DNA of 50,434 nt from Ferruginibacter sp. (GTDB taxonomy: Bacteria; Bacteroidota; Bacteroidia; Chitinophagales; Chitinophagaceae). The notes beneath the pieces were generated by a model. That model made no database searches, was not told the origin of the DNA, and was given only the letters and a program-made list of their open reading frames with translations. Every line of letters starts with the position of its first letter. Position 1 is the stretch's first letter. Of this stretch, positions 15,678 to 23,954 are shown piece by piece. Location of the stretch: the NCBI GenBank assembly GCA_019638575.1, contig JAHBTN010000011.1, forward strand, positions 71,180-121,613, written 5' to 3'. The position numbers and the translations under genes were made by a program.

Positions 15678-17252
15678 ATGATTGAACAATTCTCTTTTTT
15701 TCTTGTACTTGTTATTGCTATGATTTTGTTGATCATCCTGGCCAACAAAATAAAAGTTGCATATCCTATACTGCTTGTTGTTGCCGGTTTGCTTATTAGT
15801 TTCCTGCCGGGCATTCCGGTTATGCATATTAATCCCGAATTGATATTGATTATTTTTCTTCCGCCACTGTTATATGAAGCAGCCTGGGCTATCTCCTGGA
15901 AAGAGCTTTGGTTTTGGCGGCGTGTAATCAGTAGCTTTGCTTTCCCGGTTGTATTTCTTACTGCTTTATCTGTTGCATTTGTTGCCAATGCATTTATTCC
16001 TGGCTTCTCGCTTGCATTGGGTTTTTTATTGGGCGGCATTGTTTCGCCACCTGATGCGGTAAGTGCAGGAGCCATTTTGAAATTTGTAAAGCTTCCTAAG
16101 TCAATGGCATCTATGCTGGAAGGCGAAAGCCTGTTGAATGATGCTTCTTCATTAATAATATTTCGCTTTGCAGTACTTGCAGTAACAACCGGTCAGTTTA
16201 TTTGGTATCGGGCGGCTCTCAGTTTTGGGTGGATGGTTTTGGGTGGAATTGCTATCGGGTTAATTGTTGGATGGCTGTTTATGAAAGCACATAAATTTCT
16301 CCCAACCGATTCCAGGATGGATGTAGTACTAACTTTTGTTACACCTTATGTAATGTACCTGGCAGCGGAAGAAGTGCATAGCTCAGGTATTATGGCAGTG
16401 GTAAGCGGAGGGTTGTTACTCTCTGCTAAACGCAATGTTTTTTTGAGTAGCACATCCAGGCTACGGGGATTTTCTGTTTGGGAAAGCCTGGTATTTGTTT
16501 TAAACGGGTTGATATTTTTGATGATTGGTTTAGATCTACCAGAAATTACTTCCGGCTTGCAGGGAGTTAGTCTTTCATCGGCGATTGGTTATGGCCTCTT
16601 AATCTCTGCTGTGTTAATTGTGGGCAGAATATTGACTGCTTACGGCGCTGTTATATTTACCATGATTGCAAAAAATTTTATTACAGTAGCAGATACCCGA
16701 AACCCCGGACTAAAACCTCCCTTTATTTTGGGATGGGCCGGCATGAGAGGTGTGGTGTCGTTGGCTGCCGCTTTTTCCATTCCATTATATATGGATGACG
16801 GAACTGCATTTCCACAGCGCAATCTTATTTTGTTCATCACTTTTATTGTGATACTCACAACGCTTTTGGTACAGGGTTTAACACTGCCATTTATAATTAA
16901 AGCGTTTAATATTGGCGACCGGCATCAATCAATGAGTGAGGAAGAAATAAATAATATGATTAAAAAAGAATTGGCAAGCTATACTTATCAGTATATGACA
17001 AACAATTATGCGGAAGAGTTGAACAAAAGTATTTTCTTCCGGCAGTTAGCAGATAAACTAAAAAATAAAAGTCATCCTGATGCTGATCCTACCATGCCAG
17101 CCTCTGATAAAGCCATTTACCTTGATATTTTAAATAAGCAAAGAGAATGGCTGATTAAAAAAAATCAATCCGATGTGCATCTTGATGAAGAAATCATCCG
17201 CAAACATTTGTATCAACTTGATATGGAAGAAGAAAAATTGCAAGTGATTTGA
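15678..17252 (+). CDS. CPA1-family monovalent cation:proton antiporter, copy B
   Basis: This 524-residue protein is homologous to the antiporter at 10820 throughout. Shared blocks include the N-terminal half (ILANKIKVAYPILLVVAGLL), PPDAVSAGAILKFVKLPKSM, EGESLLNDASSLIIFRFAVL with the Asn-Asp pair, and GWAGMRGVVSLAAAFSIPLY. Hydrophobic segments fill residues 1-410 and a charged cytosolic tail follows. It is a diverged paralogue, not a recent duplicate. It has its own upstream region after the pseudogene scar. The pair brackets the bestrophin, GxxExxY and LCIB-like genes, which fits an island for ion and inorganic-carbon balance. Confidence 0.92.
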   Translation: MIEQFSFFLVLVIAMILLIILANKIKVAYPILLVVAGLLISFLPGIPVMHINPELILIIFLPPLLYEAAWAISWKELWFWRRVISSFAFPVVFLTALSVAFVANAFIPGFSLALGFLLGGIVSPPDAVSAGAILKFVKLPKSMASMLEGESLLNDASSLIIFRFAVLAVTTGQFIWYRAALSFGWMVLGGIAIGLIVGWLFMKAHKFLPTDSRMDVVLTFVTPYVMYLAAEEVHSSGIMAVVSGGLLLSAKRNVFLSSTSRLRGFSVWESLVFVLNGLIFLMIGLDLPEITSGLQGVSLSSAIGYGLLISAVLIVGRILTAYGAVIFTMIAKNFITVADTRNPGLKPPFILGWAGMRGVVSLAAAFSIPLYMDDGTAFPQRNLILFITFIVILTTLLVQGLTLPFIIKAFNIGDRHQSMSEEEINNMIKKELASYTYQYMTNNYAEELNKSIFFRQLADKLKNKSHPDADPTMPASDKAIYLDILNKQREWLIKKNQSDVHLDEEIIRKHLYQLDMEEEKLQVI

Positions 17253-17273
17253 TTTGGCGGGATTAATTTTTCT

Positions 17274-17297
17274 GTTGTTGGTCAGGCGACCAACAAC
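17274..17297. repeat. REP-like palindrome, copy 3
   Basis: The perfect hairpin has arms GTTGTTGGTC and GACCAACAAC around AGGC. It begins 22 bp after the antiporter stop and sits between convergent genes. A low-complexity CAACAA-rich tail follows to about 17335. It has no T-run, so it is not a canonical terminator, although the hairpin could protect a 3' end. Confidence 0.85.
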
Positions 17298-17351
17298 TGC
17301 AGCAACAAACAATCAACAACCAACAACAGCCAATGAATACTAACTTCAAAA

Positions 17352-19520
17352 TCAAAGATGCCATTTTACAGATAAGTTTATCACCCTGCCATCTATAGGC
17401 GCCCACAACGGATTGAAAACGGGATTGGTAATTGTGCCCGAATAAAGTGCTTCTGTTTTGCTTTGCCGATAATCCAAGATATTCTCGCCATTCAATACCA
17501 CACTAAAATGATTACCCAATTCTTTTTCTATCATGGCTGCCATAAATAAATAGCCGGGAGTTTGGGTGTAATCGTCCCTGTATTGATGCCCTGTGTACGA
17601 ACCTTCTATACCAAACCGCAGACCGGGTTTTTCAAAATCTTTTACAATGGTAAATGCAAAACGATGTTTGGGCGTAAGTGGCACAAATTGGTTTTGTGCC
17701 AAGTATTTTCTTTCGGCAATGGTAAAAGTATAACCAACATATAATTCCCAGTTGTTGATGACTGTGCGTATGTATGTGTCGGAACCTTTTGTAATGACAG
17801 GTTTTGCCTGGTTGCTGAATGTTACATCATCATTTGGTAATACGGTTGCAATGATTGGGCGGTTTAATTGCGTTAAGAAAAATGCCTGGTTAATGAACAA
17901 TTCGTTGCCATCGCCCCAGGTAGTTTTGTAATTCAGTTCTGCATTATAGCCAATAGATTTTTCGGCTTTAATATTTGTGGGTAGCGATTGTATTTTTTGT
18001 ATGGCAAAATCAGTGTTTTGTGGCGATAAGGCATTAGGTGTTTTGTACCCAAAGCCCACACCAAATCTTGTTGCCCAATGCTCGCTCAATCGATGAAACA
18101 ATGCTACACGAGGTAACAGGAAATTGCCATAAGTAAATTGATAATCGTTTCGTAAACCCGCTTCAATGGTTGTATGCTCTTTTATGTTCCAGGTATTTTG
18201 AACAAAGAAACCAATTGTGTTATTATTGAAATTGTTTAGCTGAATGTTTTGGGTAATCTTTTTAAATTGATCGCCTGTAAAATTTATGCCTGCTACTAAG
18301 CTGTTTTCTTTATAGGGCACTAATAAAGACAGTTCGGAATAATAATTCAATTGCCTACCGGTAAAATCTATTTCGTTGCTGTTTATTCTTCTGTTGAAGG
18401 AGCTTAAACTGCTTTTAAATTCAAACTTTTTTTGATTTGCCAAAAATCTTTGGGCGGTTAGTTCAAAACTATGTCTTGCTATATGGTTATTTTCAAAATA
18501 TTGGTGAGTGGCATCTGTTTTTCCATCAAGCACCTGCATATCACCGCCATCTCTTTTTTCATAAGTGCCGGTATAGCCTGCAACGATTGTAGTTTTTTCA
18601 TCAGGATAAAAAAATAACCTGGGGTGCAGCACCAACCCATTCAAATCGCTCACATCAGAAAAGCCATCTTTATTTACATCAACCGCTTTTTGATAATTGT
18701 ATCCTCCAAAAAAAGTGTATCCCGCTTTTTTGTAACGTTTAGAAACAAAAGTATTGAGGTTTGTTTCCTTCAATGTGGTTTGATTAATACACACTACAGC
18801 TTGTTGTTTTGTAGTTGGGTTTCGTGAAATAATATTTACCAGTCCGCCAATAGCGCCGCCGCCATATAAAGTAGAGGCCGAGCCTTTAATCAACTCCACT
18901 TGTTTTAAATCCAACGGAGGGATACTCAAAATTCCAAAACCACCGCTAAAGCCGTCGTACAAAGGCATTCCATCTTTTAGTATTTGTGTGTACCTGCCAT
19001 CAAGCCCCTGTATTCTTATGTTTGCGTTTCCGCTAATGGCGCTGCTTTGCTGTATTTGTACCCCACTAACATCGCCCAGTATACTTGCTATGCCTGCAGG
19101 TTTAATGGCGCTTTCTTCATCCATCTCTTCATGGCCAAGTACTTCAACTTTCAATGGCGAATTTTCAATCCGCTGATTGTTTCTTGTTGATGAAACAACA
19201 ATCACTTCATCCATTTCTTTCTGTAATGCAGTAAGCATTACAATTAAAGTATCATGATAGGGGATAGTTATTGTTGTATCGGCAGCTTCAAAACCCACTG
19301 AAGAAAAATGCAACTTCAAATTACCGGTTTCCAATTGCAATGGAGCTATTCCGTTTTTATCTGTAGTGGCAATTGGTTTGTTATTGATTGAAATGCTAAC
19401 AGCTTCCAGGGGTTTGTTACCGGCAGCATTCACTACTTTTATGTTTAACTTATTTTGTGCTGCAGCAGTAATTGAATATAATGCTATGCAAACGATGAGT
19501 ATAATCTTTTTTAAAATCAT
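17352..19520 (-). CDS. TonB-dependent outer-membrane receptor
   Basis: This 722-residue protein has a signal peptide (IILIVCIALYSITAAAQ). Its N-terminal carboxypeptidase-regulatory-like domain spans about residues 23-105 (NKPLEAVSISINNKPIATTD and on). The plug domain spans about 110-225 and holds DVSGVQIQQSSAISGNANIR, LDGRYTQILKDGMPLYDG and GSASTLYGGGAIGGLVNIIS. The 22-stranded barrel fills the rest, ending VINLSVKWHL. It lacks SusC features and has no SusD partner, so it fits a siderophore, metal or cofactor receptor. The substrate is not determinable. It is transcribed alone from a perfect TAnnTTTG box about 97 bp upstream. Confidence 0.9.
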   Translation of the reverse strand: MILKKIILIVCIALYSITAAAQNKLNIKVVNAAGNKPLEAVSISINNKPIATTDKNGIAPLQLETGNLKLHFSSVGFEAADTTITIPYHDTLIVMLTALQKEMDEVIVVSSTRNNQRIENSPLKVEVLGHEEMDEESAIKPAGIASILGDVSGVQIQQSSAISGNANIRIQGLDGRYTQILKDGMPLYDGFSGGFGILSIPPLDLKQVELIKGSASTLYGGGAIGGLVNIISRNPTTKQQAVVCINQTTLKETNLNTFVSKRYKKAGYTFFGGYNYQKAVDVNKDGFSDVSDLNGLVLHPRLFFYPDEKTTIVAGYTGTYEKRDGGDMQVLDGKTDATHQYFENNHIARHSFELTAQRFLANQKKFEFKSSLSSFNRRINSNEIDFTGRQLNYYSELSLLVPYKENSLVAGINFTGDQFKKITQNIQLNNFNNNTIGFFVQNTWNIKEHTTIEAGLRNDYQFTYGNFLLPRVALFHRLSEHWATRFGVGFGYKTPNALSPQNTDFAIQKIQSLPTNIKAEKSIGYNAELNYKTTWGDGNELFINQAFFLTQLNRPIIATVLPNDDVTFSNQAKPVITKGSDTYIRTVINNWELYVGYTFTIAERKYLAQNQFVPLTPKHRFAFTIVKDFEKPGLRFGIEGSYTGHQYRDDYTQTPGYLFMAAMIEKELGNHFSVVLNGENILDYRQSKTEALYSGTITNPVFNPLWAPIDGRVINLSVKWHL

Positions 19521-19616
19521 AGCCTTTAATAAAACTGGTTTTAATTTTTAATGTAACTGGAATACTCTGTATATTTTTAGGTATTATGGATAAGCCATTT
19601 GAAAATGAACTGAAGG

Positions 19617-19624
19617 CAAATATA
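19617..19624 (-). promoter_or_regulatory. -7 promoter element of the TonB-dependent receptor gene
   Basis: TATATTTG on the minus strand is an exact TAnnTTTG match, 97 bp before the receptor's start at 19520. The implied leader of about 90 nt shows no riboswitch fold that I recognise. Confidence 0.45.
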
Positions 19625-19744
19625 TTGTTACAATATTTTCTAAAAGCAGGATAGGATGATGTTAACCATAAAATAAGGAATTATTTAATTGCATTTTATG
19701 GATGCTTGGCTAAAAGTAAAATAACAAAATAGTTGGGTAAAAAT

Positions 19745-19875
19745 GTTGTTGGTCAGGTTATCAAATTTGTTGTTGGTCAGGCGACCAACAACGGCAACGA
19801 TTAAATTTTTGTTGTTGGTCAGGCGACCAACAACGGCTGCGACCAACAACGGCGGCGTATAACAACGGCGGCATC
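19745..19875. repeat. REP-like palindrome block, copy 4 (three heads)
   Basis: A half-decayed head starts at 19745 (GTTGTTGGTCAGGTTATC). Two perfect hairpins follow at 19769-19792 and 19811-19834, each with arms GTTGTTGGTC and GACCAACAAC around AGGC. A tail of AACAACGGCGGC-like units runs to about 19875 and a CAACAA-rich stretch to 19918. The block lies between the receptor gene's upstream region and the 3' end of the thioredoxin-like gene. It fills most of the second half of the 19521-19918 spacer; the rest is promoter DNA. Confidence 0.87.
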
Positions 19876-19918
19876 CAACAACCGCCAAGGAACAACCAAC
19901 AACCAACATCATCAAGCA

Positions 19919-20467
19919 TTAAAACTCTTTAATTATTCTTGGATAAATTTTTGACATTACATCTTTAGTGGATAATTCAATATCTGTAACGCCCCCAATT
20001 TTTGCAAATTTCACCACCCCATTCCTGTCAAGTATAAAACTTGCCGGGAAACCGGTATTGAAATTAAGCCTGTAACACTCATCACGGTCTATATGGAATA
20101 CTTGATATTGAATATTGTATTTCGTTTTTAAATTCTGTATTGTAGAGTCAGGGTCATATGTAAAAGAAACAAAAATGAAGTTCTTGTTGTATTTCAAAGT
20201 ATCAAACAGTTTATTAAAACCTTCAAGCTCTGCGATGCAGGGAGGACAAGTTTCAAACCAAAAATTTACAAAAGCAATTTTCCCTTTTAGGTTTGTGTTT
20301 GAGAAATCAGTAAATCCCGGAGTTTTTACATTGAATTGGTTAAACTGTTTTCCAATGATTTTGTTAGTATGCATTTCTATGTCATAGTCTTTAATCTTTT
20401 TATTTGATTCTTGTCCGAATAAAAATAAACTTTGATAAAGTAGTATGATTGCGATAAAATATTTCAT
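19919..20467 (-). CDS. TlpA-like thioredoxin-fold protein
   Basis: This 182-residue protein has a signal peptide (MKYFIAIILLYQSLFLFGQE), so it is exported. The redox motif is C74-P-P-C77 within FVNFWFETCPPCIAELEG, the TlpA/ResA-type arrangement. The cis-proline region reads NTGFPASFILDRNGVVKF. Such proteins reduce disulphides for cytochrome c maturation or respond to oxidative stress in the periplasm. It is a lone gene with no partner cytochrome gene next to it, bracketed on both sides by REP-like repeat blocks in the same orientation. Confidence 0.87.
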   Translation of the reverse strand: MKYFIAIILLYQSLFLFGQESNKKIKDYDIEMHTNKIIGKQFNQFNVKTPGFTDFSNTNLKGKIAFVNFWFETCPPCIAELEGFNKLFDTLKYNKNFIFVSFTYDPDSTIQNLKTKYNIQYQVFHIDRDECYRLNFNTGFPASFILDRNGVVKFAKIGGVTDIELSTKDVMSKIYPRIIKEF

Positions 20468-20556
20468 AACCAGGATATTTATATTTTAAATAATGTTGTA
20501 AGTTAAAGTATTTGTTTATTTATGATATTCATTTTAACAGGTGATGAAATTAATTT

Positions 20557-20690
20557 GTTGTTGGCCAGGTGACCAAATTTGTTGTTGGTCAGGTTATCAA
20601 ATATGTTGTTGGTCAGGCGACCAACAACGGCGACATCCAACAACCGCCAACCCCAACGAACAACCAACAACCCTCAACCCCCAACCCCCA
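20557..20690. repeat. REP-like palindrome block, copy 5 (three 24-bp heads plus CAACAA tail)
   Basis: Three successive heads start at 20557 (GTTGTTGGCCAGGTGACC), 20581 (GTTGTTGGTCAGGTTATC) and 20605, each 24 bp apart. Only the last, 20605-20628, is the perfect hairpin. A low-complexity CCAACAACC/CCCAACCC tail runs to about 20695. The block fills the middle of the 308-bp spacer between the divergent thioredoxin-like and DUF1761 genes. The bases on either side must carry both promoters, which I cannot place with confidence. Confidence 0.87.
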
Positions 20691-20775
20691 ACACTCAATA
20701 TAATTCCTTCCCTTTACTTGCAACAGCAAAAAACAGTTTGTATATTTCATTTTCATTCAACAAAACTGTTCAATC

Positions 20776-21201
20776 ATGAGTACATTGTTTGATTACTTAA
20801 ACTGGCCGGCTATTGGAGTAGCGGCCATTGCTTATTGGGTATTAGGATCGCTTTGGTATTCGCCTGCAGTGTTTGCAAAAAAATGGATTGCTTATTTAAA
20901 GATTGATGTGAATGCGCCTGGCGCTAAAAAAGGCATGGGCCTGATGCTAGGTGGATCATTAGTTTTATTATTCATCCAGGCACTAGCCATTGCCATCATT
21001 GCTGAGCGATTGCATATACGAGGGGCAGGATGGATGGGTGGCCTAAAACTTGGCGCACTTACTGGTGTATGCTTTTGCTCCACCACCATTGGCATTAATT
21101 ACTTGTACCAAAAATCGCCCATGGGCCTGTTCCTTATTAATGCAGGTTATTCTATTGTTGGCAATATTATTGCAGGCATCATCATTTGTATGTGGGATTG
21201 A
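20776..21201 (+). CDS. DUF1761 family membrane protein
   Basis: This 141-residue protein has four hydrophobic segments (about 8-30, 54-75, 86-106 and 116-138). The start LNWPAIGVAAIAYWVLGSLW followed by YSPAVFAKKWIAYL is diagnostic of DUF1761. The function of the family is unknown. It stands alone, convergent with the pyruvate kinase gene 76 bp away. Confidence 0.85.
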   Translation: MSTLFDYLNWPAIGVAAIAYWVLGSLWYSPAVFAKKWIAYLKIDVNAPGAKKGMGLMLGGSLVLLFIQALAIAIIAERLHIRGAGWMGGLKLGALTGVCFCSTTIGINYLYQKSPMGLFLINAGYSIVGNIIAGIIICMWD

Positions 21202-21277
21202 TGAGGTTGAACAGGTGATGCTACTTCATTCTGAATTGCAAAACTTTTATATCGCAGTGTTTGTAAACACAATTGTT

Positions 21278-22768
21278 TTACTCCACTGTTGATACTTTTA
21301 CAATATTGGTAGGCAGGTGCGATTCTACGGGAGTGCTTCCTGTGTTAACCACCACATCGCCACTGTTTAAAAAACCACGCTCTTTTAAAATATTTATCTG
21401 GTCAAAAATAATATCATCAAGGCTTTCTTCTTCGGCATAATAAAATGCACGTACGCCCCAACTTAAACTCAGTTGTGCAATCAGGCTTTTTTCTTTACTA
21501 AAAATATACAATGGAGATTTTGGCCGGTAACTGCTCAACATAAATGCAGTGTAACCGCTTTGTGTCATACCAATCAATGCACGTGCATTAGTGTCGTTGG
21601 CAAGTTTGCATGCCGTGTAACAAATGGCATCACTTAAAAAAGAAGGGGAGTGGGGTTGTGGCGACAGGATATCATCCCGGTTATAATCATACAAAGATTT
21701 TTCCACTTCCATAATTATCCTGCACATGGTTTCCACCACCTGTACCGGGTATTCGCCCATAGCGGTTTCGCCACTCAACATCACTGCATCAGCGCCTTCC
21801 ATTACTGCATTAGCCACATCTGTTACCTCGCTGCGGTTAGGTTGTATGCGATCCATCATACTTTCCATCATCTGCGTAGCCACAATCACCGGTTTGGCAC
21901 GGTGCATACATTTTCTAATTAGTTCTTTTTGTATCACGGGTACTTTTTCTACCGGGAGTTCAACACCCAAATCGCCACGGGCCACCATGATACCATCGCT
22001 TTCTACAATTATATCCCTTATATTTTTTAATGCCTCCGGCATTTCAATTTTTGCAATTACTTTAAGCTTGCTTTTCTTTTCAGCAATTTTTGCTTTTAAA
22101 GCGGTAATGTCTGATGCTTTACGTACAAACGACAAAGCCACCCAATCCAGGTCGTTTTCGATAATGAAGTCAAGATCGGAAAAATCCTTTTCCGTCATGG
22201 ATGGCATCGTTAATTCAGAGTCGGGCAGGTTTACACCTTTTTTGGGTAACAACACTCCACCAACAGTTATGCTTACACTAATTTCGGTATCGCTTAGTAT
22301 TTCTTTAACCTTTACTTCCATCTTTCCATCATCCAAAAAAATTCGTTCTCCTATTTTTACATCAGTGGTTAATTGCGGATAGGAAACATAGATTTTTTTT
22401 GATGTACCAACTTGTTTTACTGTGCTGAAAATAATTTCAGCGCCTTCAACAAGTTCTATCTGCCCGTTTTCAAGATCGCCAACCCTTAATTTAGGGCCTT
22501 GCAAATCGCCTAGTATAGCAATATTCACCGGCTCCAACTTATTGATCGACCTTATATGATTGATAATCGTCTTTTTGTTTTCGTAAGTGCCGTGAGAAAA
22601 ATTTAGCCTGAATACATTTACGCCTGCTTTGGTGAGTTCTAAAAGTTTTTCGGGTGATTCGGAGGCCGGGCCTACTGTGGCGATTATTTTTGTTTTTTTC
22701 TGTGAGTGCGAAAGACCTGCTTCTTTGTCCATTTGTTTATGCAGGTACTTGCTTATGTGTTTACTCAT
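21278..22768 (-). CDS. pyk: Pyruvate kinase
   Basis: This 496-residue protein has the full family pattern. The N-terminal KTKIIATVGPASESPEKL and FRLNFSHGT come first, then a B-domain loop, IAKIEMPEAL with the active-site lysine, the IMVARGDLGVELP signature and DAVMLSGETAMGEYPVQVV. It makes pyruvate and ATP from phosphoenolpyruvate and ADP in the cytosol. A 20-residue extension precedes the core. It lies 113 bp downstream of pfkA on the same strand, pairing two key control steps of glycolysis at the end of a starch locus. Confidence 0.97.
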   Translation of the reverse strand: MSKHISKYLHKQMDKEAGLSHSQKKTKIIATVGPASESPEKLLELTKAGVNVFRLNFSHGTYENKKTIINHIRSINKLEPVNIAILGDLQGPKLRVGDLENGQIELVEGAEIIFSTVKQVGTSKKIYVSYPQLTTDVKIGERIFLDDGKMEVKVKEILSDTEISVSITVGGVLLPKKGVNLPDSELTMPSMTEKDFSDLDFIIENDLDWVALSFVRKASDITALKAKIAEKKSKLKVIAKIEMPEALKNIRDIIVESDGIMVARGDLGVELPVEKVPVIQKELIRKCMHRAKPVIVATQMMESMMDRIQPNRSEVTDVANAVMEGADAVMLSGETAMGEYPVQVVETMCRIIMEVEKSLYDYNRDDILSPQPHSPSFLSDAICYTACKLANDTNARALIGMTQSGYTAFMLSSYRPKSPLYIFSKEKSLIAQLSLSWGVRAFYYAEEESLDDIIFDQINILKERGFLNSGDVVVNTGSTPVESHLPTNIVKVSTVE

Positions 22769-22881
22769 TTAGTTTATTGTTGATTATTTTTATTTTGATG
22801 TAGCAGTGTGCGGCAGGCGATTGCTTTTTTTACAAACGGCAGGATGTAAATATATACTGCAATCTTTATCCGCTTCAATCT

Positions 22882-23862
22882 TTATGTTGCCAGTATTTTT
22901 ACAATCTTCAACCATTCTTCGCTTATATGTTGTTTCTTTTTTACTGCTTCATCAAGCGGTATGTAGTGCATCTTGTTATTAAGTATGCCCACAAAAATAT
23001 TGTGCCTGCCTTCTATAAGGCTTTCTACGGCTGAGTAGCCCATACGGCTTGCTATCAGTCTGTCGAAACAGGTTGGCGAGCCGCCTCTTTGTATATGCCC
23101 CAATATGCAAACCCTTGTTTCTAAAAGCGGCATCCGCTCTTTAATCATCTTTTCCAACTCTACGCCGCCAAATTTTTCGCCTTCGGCTACCACAATCAGG
23201 TTTACAAGTTTCTGCCGCTTCTCTTTTTCCTGTAGCGATTTGATGATGCTGTCTATATCTGTTTTCTTTTCGGGGATAAGAATGTTTTCGGCGCCGGTTG
23301 CAATGCCGCTGTGCAAGGCTATGTAACCTGCATCCCGGCCCATCACCTCTATGATGAATAAACGGTCGTGTGCATCGGCGGTATCTCTTATCTTATCAAT
23401 TGCTTCTACAGCCGTATTAACTGCCGTATCAAAACCGATGGTAAAATCTGTACCGGCAATATCCTTATCAATAGTGCCGGGCAAACCAATGCAGGGTATA
23501 TCAAATTCATTGCTGAATATTTGTGCGCCCCTGAAACTGCCATCGCCACCAATAATAACCAGCCCATTGATACCAAGTTTTTTCAGGTTGTTATATGCTT
23601 GCTGCCTTCCTTCGGGGGTATAAAATTCTTTACAGCGTGATGTTTTTAAAATAGTGCCCCCACGCTGTATGATGTTGGCTACACTGCGGCTTTCCATTTT
23701 AATAATATCATTTTCTACCATGCCACTGTATCCCCGCATGATTCCATACACTTCCAGATTATAATAAAGCCCCGAACGAACCACGGCCCGTATGCAGGCA
23801 TTCATTCCCGGGCTGTCGCCACCGGAAGTTAATACCCCAATTTTAGTTACTTCTTTTTTCAT
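22882..23862 (-). CDS. pfkA: ATP-dependent 6-phosphofructokinase
   Basis: This 326-residue protein has the usual PFK-A size. It shows GVLTSGGDSPGMNACIRAVV, the ATP-type GGDGS at 105-109 (PPi-type enzymes have GGDD), the catalytic PGTIDKDIAGTDFTIGFDTA with D132 as base, EVMGRDAGYIAL and GHIQRGGSPTCFDR. The residue between the two aspartates is Lys, where E. coli PFK has Asn (TIDND). It phosphorylates fructose 6-phosphate. A perfect TAnnTTTG box ends 4 bp before the ATG, so the mRNA is probably leaderless or nearly so. Confidence 0.97.
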   Translation of the reverse strand: MKKEVTKIGVLTSGGDSPGMNACIRAVVRSGLYYNLEVYGIMRGYSGMVENDIIKMESRSVANIIQRGGTILKTSRCKEFYTPEGRQQAYNNLKKLGINGLVIIGGDGSFRGAQIFSNEFDIPCIGLPGTIDKDIAGTDFTIGFDTAVNTAVEAIDKIRDTADAHDRLFIIEVMGRDAGYIALHSGIATGAENILIPEKKTDIDSIIKSLQEKEKRQKLVNLIVVAEGEKFGGVELEKMIKERMPLLETRVCILGHIQRGGSPTCFDRLIASRMGYSAVESLIEGRHNIFVGILNNKMHYIPLDEAVKKKQHISEEWLKIVKILAT

Positions 23863-23866
23863 GGCG

Positions 23867-23874
23867 CAAATATA
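23867..23874 (-). promoter_or_regulatory. -7 promoter element of pfkA, abutting the start codon
   Basis: TATATTTG on the minus strand is followed by CGCC and the ATG. With initiation usually 5-8 bp past this box, the transcript would begin at or next to the start codon. The same TTTGCGCCATG string occurs before argS. Confidence 0.6.
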
Positions 23875-23954
23875 CTTTAATGGTTTTAGTTTTGTTTACT
23901 TACTTGTTTGGCATCTTTTGAAGTACCGTTTTTTTAAAATTTTTATTCCGCATA

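Noticed and set aside
17274-17297. Palindrome as a Rho-independent terminator of the antiporter gene
   Set aside because: No T-run follows on either strand, and the same hairpin occurs in spacers that carry promoters.
20541-20792. Plus-strand open frame with Cys-Cys-Trp repeats
   Set aside because: It is the 24-bp palindrome unit read in one frame; 24 is a multiple of 3, which makes a false repeated peptide.
21258-21273. GTGTTTGTAAACAC palindrome as a fourth starch operator
   Set aside because: It lies between convergent gene ends (DUF1761 and pyk) with no promoter to control; at most a weak hairpin.
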